Source: Bacteroidales bacterium (GTDB taxonomy: Bacteria > Bacteroidota > Bacteroidia > Bacteroidales > WCHB1-69). Taken from it: a DNA stretch of 64,000 nt. How positions within the stretch are numbered: the first letter of the stretch is position 1; every line of letters starts with the position of its first letter. A model generated the notes under the pieces. The model worked only from the letters and a program-made list of their open reading frames with translations. It did not search any database and was not told the origin of the DNA. The stretch covers positions 1 to 64,000 of the forward strand of contig JAFZIP010000001.1 in the NCBI GenBank assembly GCA_017554325.1, written 5' to 3'. Position numbers and translations under genes: made by a program. Shown here in pieces: positions 60,225-64,000 of this stretch.

Positions 60225-61349
60225 ATGCTGAGTCCAAAATTTTTCATTGACACTTTAGGCAATCACGGCATCGACTTCTTCGCAGGAGTGCCGGATTCAT
60301 TGTTGAAAAATATCTGTGCCTATATTGCAGACAACCTGGACGATAAACACAATATCATCACAGCCAATGAGGGTGCAGCCGTTGCTTTGGCTGCTGGTTA
60401 CCATCTGGCCACGGGTAAAGTAGGTTGTGTCTATATGCAGAACTCAGGTGAGGGCAATGCGGTGAATCCGCTGGCTTCATTGACAGATAAAGAGGTGTAT
60501 CATATCCCTGTTCTGTTATTAATCGGTTGGCGCGGTCGTCCGGGCATCCATGATGAACCGCAGCATGTGAAACAGGGTAAGATTACCACCGGTTTGCTGA
60601 ATGTATTGGGCATTAATTATGAAGTGCTTAATAAAGATGAAGATTTCGCTAAGAAACAGATTGAAAAGGCCATTAATAGTATCCACGACACTGGAGAAGC
60701 GTTCGCATTGGTGGTTGAAAAAGACACTTTTGACTCCTATACGCTCCAAAACGTTATTAAAAATGATTTAACGTTGGTGCGTGAAGAAGCTGTCCAAATG
60801 GTTGCCAAATCATTAGACAAAAACGATGTGGTTGTATCCACAACTGGGATGATTTCCAGAGAGTTGTTCGAATATAGAGAGGCGGCAGGAGACGGCCACC
60901 AAAACGATTTTCTGACTGTCGGCTCAATGGGACATGCTTCGCAGATCGCCCTCGGCATTGCACTTCAGAAACCGAATCGCAATATTTTCTGTTTCGAAGG
61001 TGACGGTGCTGTCCTTATGCATACAGGATCCATGGCCATCACCGCATCCAAAAAGCCCGATAATTTCTATCACATAGTGTTCAACAACGGAGCACATGAT
61101 TCTGTTGGAGGACAGCCTACCGTAGCTTTGGACATCGATTTGCCTGCTATTGCAAGGGCAGTAGGGTATCCCTCCGTTTTCTCCGTTGATAATCAGACTG
61201 ATTTGGCACAATTGCTTCCCAACATCACCTCTTTTCCTGCCCCAGTTTTTCTTGAAATCAAGGTAAAGAAGGGCAATAGAAAAGATTTAGGCCGACCGAC
61301 CACTACTCCGATTCAGAACAAAGAGGCATTGATGAACTTTTTGAAATAG
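60225..61349 (+). CDS. aepY: Phosphonopyruvate decarboxylase
   Basis: A 374-residue thiamine diphosphate enzyme that turns phosphonopyruvate into phosphonoacetaldehyde, making the PEP mutase step irreversible. It begins MLSPKFFIDTLGNHGIDFFA and has GVPDSLLKNICAYI, the ANEGAAVALAAGYHLATGK loop with the catalytic Glu, the TPP motif GDGAVLMHTGS...NN further on, and the NNGAHDSVGGQPT segment typical of this enzyme. It starts two bases after the aepX stop and is nine bases before the reductase gene, so the three are one operon. Confidence 0.96.
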   Translation: MLSPKFFIDTLGNHGIDFFAGVPDSLLKNICAYIADNLDDKHNIITANEGAAVALAAGYHLATGKVGCVYMQNSGEGNAVNPLASLTDKEVYHIPVLLLIGWRGRPGIHDEPQHVKQGKITTGLLNVLGINYEVLNKDEDFAKKQIEKAINSIHDTGEAFALVVEKDTFDSYTLQNVIKNDLTLVREEAVQMVAKSLDKNDVVVSTTGMISRELFEYREAAGDGHQNDFLTVGSMGHASQIALGIALQKPNRNIFCFEGDGAVLMHTGSMAITASKKPDNFYHIVFNNGAHDSVGGQPTVALDIDLPAIARAVGYPSVFSVDNQTDLAQLLPNITSFPAPVFLEIKVKKGNRKDLGRPTTTPIQNKEALMNFLK

Positions 61350-61358
61350 TAATCTCAC

Positions 61359-62450
61359 ATGCAGCAGATTCTTCAAGGTCATTCGAATATTGACACCGTT
61401 TTGCACGAGATTGGCAGCAAGCATTACATGTTGGTGTGTGATGCCTCGTTTCCGTTTCTTCCCATCAAGGATGCTTTTTCGCCCGCTGTAATATTTGACC
61501 AGTTTACTCCCAATCCTCTTTACGAAGATGTATGCAAGGGAGTGGAACTATTTAACCAGCATCATTGCGATGCCATTGTGGCCGTGGGAGGCGGAAGTAC
61601 AATTGATGTGGCGAAGTGCATCAAGCTCTATTGCAAAATGGACTCTCATCAGAATTATCTACAGCAAGAGTACCGCGACAGTGGGGTTCCGCTCATCGCT
61701 GTGCCCACAACCGCAGGTACCGGCAGCGAGAGCACGCGCTATGCGGTCATCTACTTTAAGGGCAAAAAGCAATCGATCACACACGAAAGCATCATTCCCA
61801 ACTACGCTATTCTGGAGCCCTCATTACTGACGACTTTGCCTTTATATCAGAAAAAATGCACCATGTTGGATGCGCTTTGCCAAGGAATTGAGTCTATGTG
61901 GAGTGTGAACAGCACAGAGGAAAGTATGATGTTCAGCAAGATTGCCATTGATATGATTATGCATCATTGGCATGATTATATAGAGCACAACAGTGCAGAA
62001 GCGGCGGAGGCGATTATGCTGGCTGCCAACTATGCAGGGCGAGCCATCAACATCACACAGACTACTGCGCCCCACGCGATGAGCTATAAGCTCACTTCTA
62101 TGTATGGTTTGCCTCACGGACATGCTGTTGCACTTTGCTTGCCTGAAGTGTGGATGTATATGCTGGAACATCCTGAAAAATGCATTGATCCAAGAGGAAA
62201 GGAACATTTGGAGTTTGTTTTTGAATGGTTAGGGCAAATCATGGGCTGCGATTCTCCGTATAAAGGTTTGATGATGTTTAGGGCTGTCATGCTTTCATTG
62301 GATATGCCTAAACCTAAAAGTAACAACCGCGAAACAGACTTGGAAATCCTCTCCAAATCTGTTAATCCTGAAAGGTTACGGAATAATCCAGTGGAATTGA
62401 ACGAGGAGACCATCTGTTTTATTTACAATAAGATACTGATGCCAGTATAA
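61359..62450 (+). CDS. Iron-containing alcohol dehydrogenase, phosphonoacetaldehyde reductase type
   Basis: A 363-residue type III alcohol dehydrogenase. The nucleotide site is AVGGGSTIDVAKC near residue 80, the TTAGTGSESTRYAVI segment follows, and metal-ligand His residues are in GLPHGHAVALC near residue 250. In phosphonate clusters this enzyme reduces phosphonoacetaldehyde to 2-hydroxyethylphosphonate. The more common alternative, an AEP transaminase, is absent from this operon. The assignment to phosphonoacetaldehyde rests on context, since the family reduces many aldehydes. Confidence 0.88.
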   Translation: MQQILQGHSNIDTVLHEIGSKHYMLVCDASFPFLPIKDAFSPAVIFDQFTPNPLYEDVCKGVELFNQHHCDAIVAVGGGSTIDVAKCIKLYCKMDSHQNYLQQEYRDSGVPLIAVPTTAGTGSESTRYAVIYFKGKKQSITHESIIPNYAILEPSLLTTLPLYQKKCTMLDALCQGIESMWSVNSTEESMMFSKIAIDMIMHHWHDYIEHNSAEAAEAIMLAANYAGRAINITQTTAPHAMSYKLTSMYGLPHGHAVALCLPEVWMYMLEHPEKCIDPRGKEHLEFVFEWLGQIMGCDSPYKGLMMFRAVMLSLDMPKPKSNNRETDLEILSKSVNPERLRNNPVELNEETICFIYNKILMPV

Positions 62451-62457
62451 TTTGATA

Positions 62458-63285
62458 ATGTGTATTATGCCTAAAGAAATTAATATCGAACAACTTAAAA
62501 AAATACAATTAGATATCTTGCTCAAAGTGAAAGAGTTTTGTGATGAACATGATATACAGTATTTCTTGTATTATGGAAGCTTGCTTGGAGCTGTTCGCCA
62601 CAAAGGATATATTCCCTGGGATGAAGATATTGATATTGTGATGCCTCGACCTGATTATGATTTGTTTGTAAAAACATTCAATAATAATTACACGCATTTG
62701 GAGGTGATGGCCCCCGAGTTGTGTTTAAATTATTATGCGCCGTATGCTAATGTTTATGATAACAGAACCATTCTTCAAGAGAGTGCGATCAGCCATAAAG
62801 GTATTGACATTGGCGTTAAAATTGATGTTTTTCCTATAGATGGAGTTGCTGATGATTTTGAGAAATACACACAATCTAAAAAGAAGATAATGAGATATAG
62901 AAGAGTTCTTCAATCTCGATATTACAATCTTCCAGCATTATTTTCTGTAAATAAACGTTTCTTTTGTAAATTATTACTTATCCGTGTACTTACTTTTTAT
63001 TTTCGAATGTCAGACATACAAAAAATCATTGCAAAAGAGTCAAAAAAAATCAAATACAGCTCGGCCGCGTATGTTGACCAAATGACATTTGTTGATTATG
63101 GGTACACTCGTTTGTCCAAAATCATTTTTGATAATCCCATTAATATAGAATTTGAAGGCTCTTTATTCAAAGCCCCGAGTGATTACGATACAGTCTTAAA
63201 AACAATTTATGGCGACTATATGCAACTTCCCCCTGAGGAACAACGAGTGCCTCACCATGGTTTTACCGCTTATTGGAAAGATTAA
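62458..63285 (+). CDS. LicD-family phosphotransferase
   Basis: A 275-residue protein with the LicD signature YYGSLLGAVRHKGYIPWDED, followed by DIDIVMPRPDYD; the acidic DED/D residues should bind metal and the nucleotide-linked donor. LicD enzymes transfer phosphocholine or other phospho groups from CMP donors to sugars. Here it follows the phosphonate genes, so a CMP-linked phosphonate is the likely donor. The start at 62458 (ATG) or 62467 (ATG, MPKEINIE) is undecided. It ends three bases before wecB. Confidence 0.93.
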   Translation: MCIMPKEINIEQLKKIQLDILLKVKEFCDEHDIQYFLYYGSLLGAVRHKGYIPWDEDIDIVMPRPDYDLFVKTFNNNYTHLEVMAPELCLNYYAPYANVYDNRTILQESAISHKGIDIGVKIDVFPIDGVADDFEKYTQSKKKIMRYRRVLQSRYYNLPALFSVNKRFFCKLLLIRVLTFYFRMSDIQKIIAKESKKIKYSSAAYVDQMTFVDYGYTRLSKIIFDNPINIEFEGSLFKAPSDYDTVLKTIYGDYMQLPPEEQRVPHHGFTAYWKD

Positions 63286-63287
63286 TT

Positions 63288-64000
63288 ATGAAAAAAATAC
63301 TTCTTGTTTTCGGAACGCGACCCGAGGCCATAAAGATGTGCCCCTTGGTCAAAGAACTTCAAAAATTCCCTTCTGATTTTGAAACCATTGTCTGCGTCAC
63401 AGGTCAGCATCGCGAAATGCTCGACCAGGTATTGAAAATTTTTGAAGTCAAACCTGATTATGACCTCAACATCATGAAACATGGTCAGGATTTGTACGAT
63501 GTCACTTCAAAAGTCCTTCTAGGAATGAGGGATGTTTTGAAGGAGGTTCGGCCAGATGTGGTGTTGGTTCACGGTGACACGACGACATCGACAGCCGCCG
63601 CACTTGCTGCTTTTTACCAGCAGATCCCTGTAGGGCACGTTGAAGCCGGACTCCGAACCCATAACATCTACTCGCCTTGGCCGGAGGAAATGAACCGACA
63701 GATAACCAGTAGAATAGCAACTTTCAATTTTGCCCCAACTCCACTTTCAATGGATAATCTTCTGAAAGAAAACGTTGGTGAAAATAGCATTACCGTTACA
63801 GGAAATACTGTTATTGATGCATTGTATTGGGTTGTGGACAAGATTAAAAGCGATGAAATCATTTCCGAAGAGTTGAAAAACCTCCTTAAAGATGCTGGTT
63901 ATGACACTGATAGACTTTCCGCTGGCAAGAGACTTGTGTTGATAACGGGACACCGCCGTGAAAATTTCGGAAGCGGCTTTATAAGTATGTGTACGGCGAT
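63288..64000 (+). CDS. wecB: UDP-N-acetylglucosamine 2-epimerase (non-hydrolysing), 3' end cut by window
   Basis: The first 237 codons of a GT-B fold epimerase that interconverts UDP-GlcNAc and UDP-ManNAc. It starts MKKILLVFGTRPEAIKMCPL and has the typical LVHGDTTTSTAAALAAF, VGHVEAGLRTHN and ITGHRRENFGSG segments. The gene continues past base 64000 and its end is not seen. UDP-ManNAc is a precursor of enterobacterial common antigen-like and capsule glycans, so this fits the polysaccharide locus. The reading frame is intact up to the edge. Confidence 0.95.
   Translation, partial: MKKILLVFGTRPEAIKMCPLVKELQKFPSDFETIVCVTGQHREMLDQVLKIFEVKPDYDLNIMKHGQDLYDVTSKVLLGMRDVLKEVRPDVVLVHGDTTTSTAAALAAFYQQIPVGHVEAGLRTHNIYSPWPEEMNRQITSRIATFNFAPTPLSMDNLLKENVGENSITVTGNTVIDALYWVVDKIKSDEIISEELKNLLKDAGYDTDRLSAGKRLVLITGHRRENFGSGFISMCTA

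Overview
The window reads as a chromosomal segment of an anaerobic member of the Bacteroidota, most likely order Bacteroidales. Supporting signs are many TAnnTTTG promoter elements just upstream of genes, little sign of Shine-Dalgarno sites, type IX secretion (T9SS) sorting domains at the C-termini of large exported proteins, the gene order ftsX - DUF3098 - uppP - truB, a tRNA-Thr - tuf - tRNA-Trp unit and an electron-bifurcating [FeFe] hydrogenase. No phage, insertion sequence or CRISPR array was seen.

Layout. 1-1.2 kb: a tandem repeat at the edge and a sugar aminotransferase. 1.2-2.9 kb: an AT-richer adenine methyltransferase and HNH nuclease pair, probably a type II restriction-modification unit. 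2.9-8.5 kb: DUF1015 protein, glycosyltransferase, TPR membrane protein, ribH, fmt, HU, an rRNA/tRNA methyltransferase, with pnuC convergent. 9.3-13.2 kb: a lipoprotein, a two-cysteine DsrC, a NarI-like membrane protein and a beta-CASP nuclease. 13.2-13.6 kb: a broken four-helix-bundle (IVP) gene between inverted repeats. 13.6-16.1 kb: rfbD, tRNA-Thr, tuf, tRNA-Trp. 16.1-25 kb: ruvC, an aspartic protease, corA, ybaK, a RelB/PIN toxin-antitoxin pair, an FGE-like protein, miaA, a phosphoesterase, rlmB, a four-helix-bundle protein, an ECF sigma factor with a membrane protein, and a lipoprotein.

25-37.8 kb is mainly cell envelope: PAS protein, peptide-binding lipoprotein, M23 peptidase, two tandem GH73 glucosaminidases (one lacking its catalytic Glu), ddl, an MsbA-type exporter, then divergently ftsX-DUF3098-uppP-truB-GH16. 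37.9-41.5 kb holds a PASTA protein, a T9SS cargo protein and a DEDD exonuclease. 41.6-46.1 kb is the hydrogenase operon (HndB-like ferredoxin, HydB, HydA, HydC). 46.2-56.9 kb holds an esterase, an AraC regulator, a GH53-like hydrolase with palindromic repeats inside its reading frame, a subtilisin-like protease, a lipoprotein-type aldo/keto reductase and a C10 cysteine protease.

57-64 kb is a surface-polysaccharide locus: a Wzx-like flippase, PEP mutase fused to a cytidylyltransferase, phosphonopyruvate decarboxylase, phosphonoacetaldehyde reductase, LicD and the start of wecB. Together these could make CMP-activated 2-hydroxyethylphosphonate and transfer it to an exported glycan. Most other genes are housekeeping. 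The points most worth following are the phosphonate locus, the DsrC/NarI-like pair without sulfite reductase, the catalytically altered GH73 duplicate, the in-frame palindromes and the lipoprotein aldo/keto reductase.
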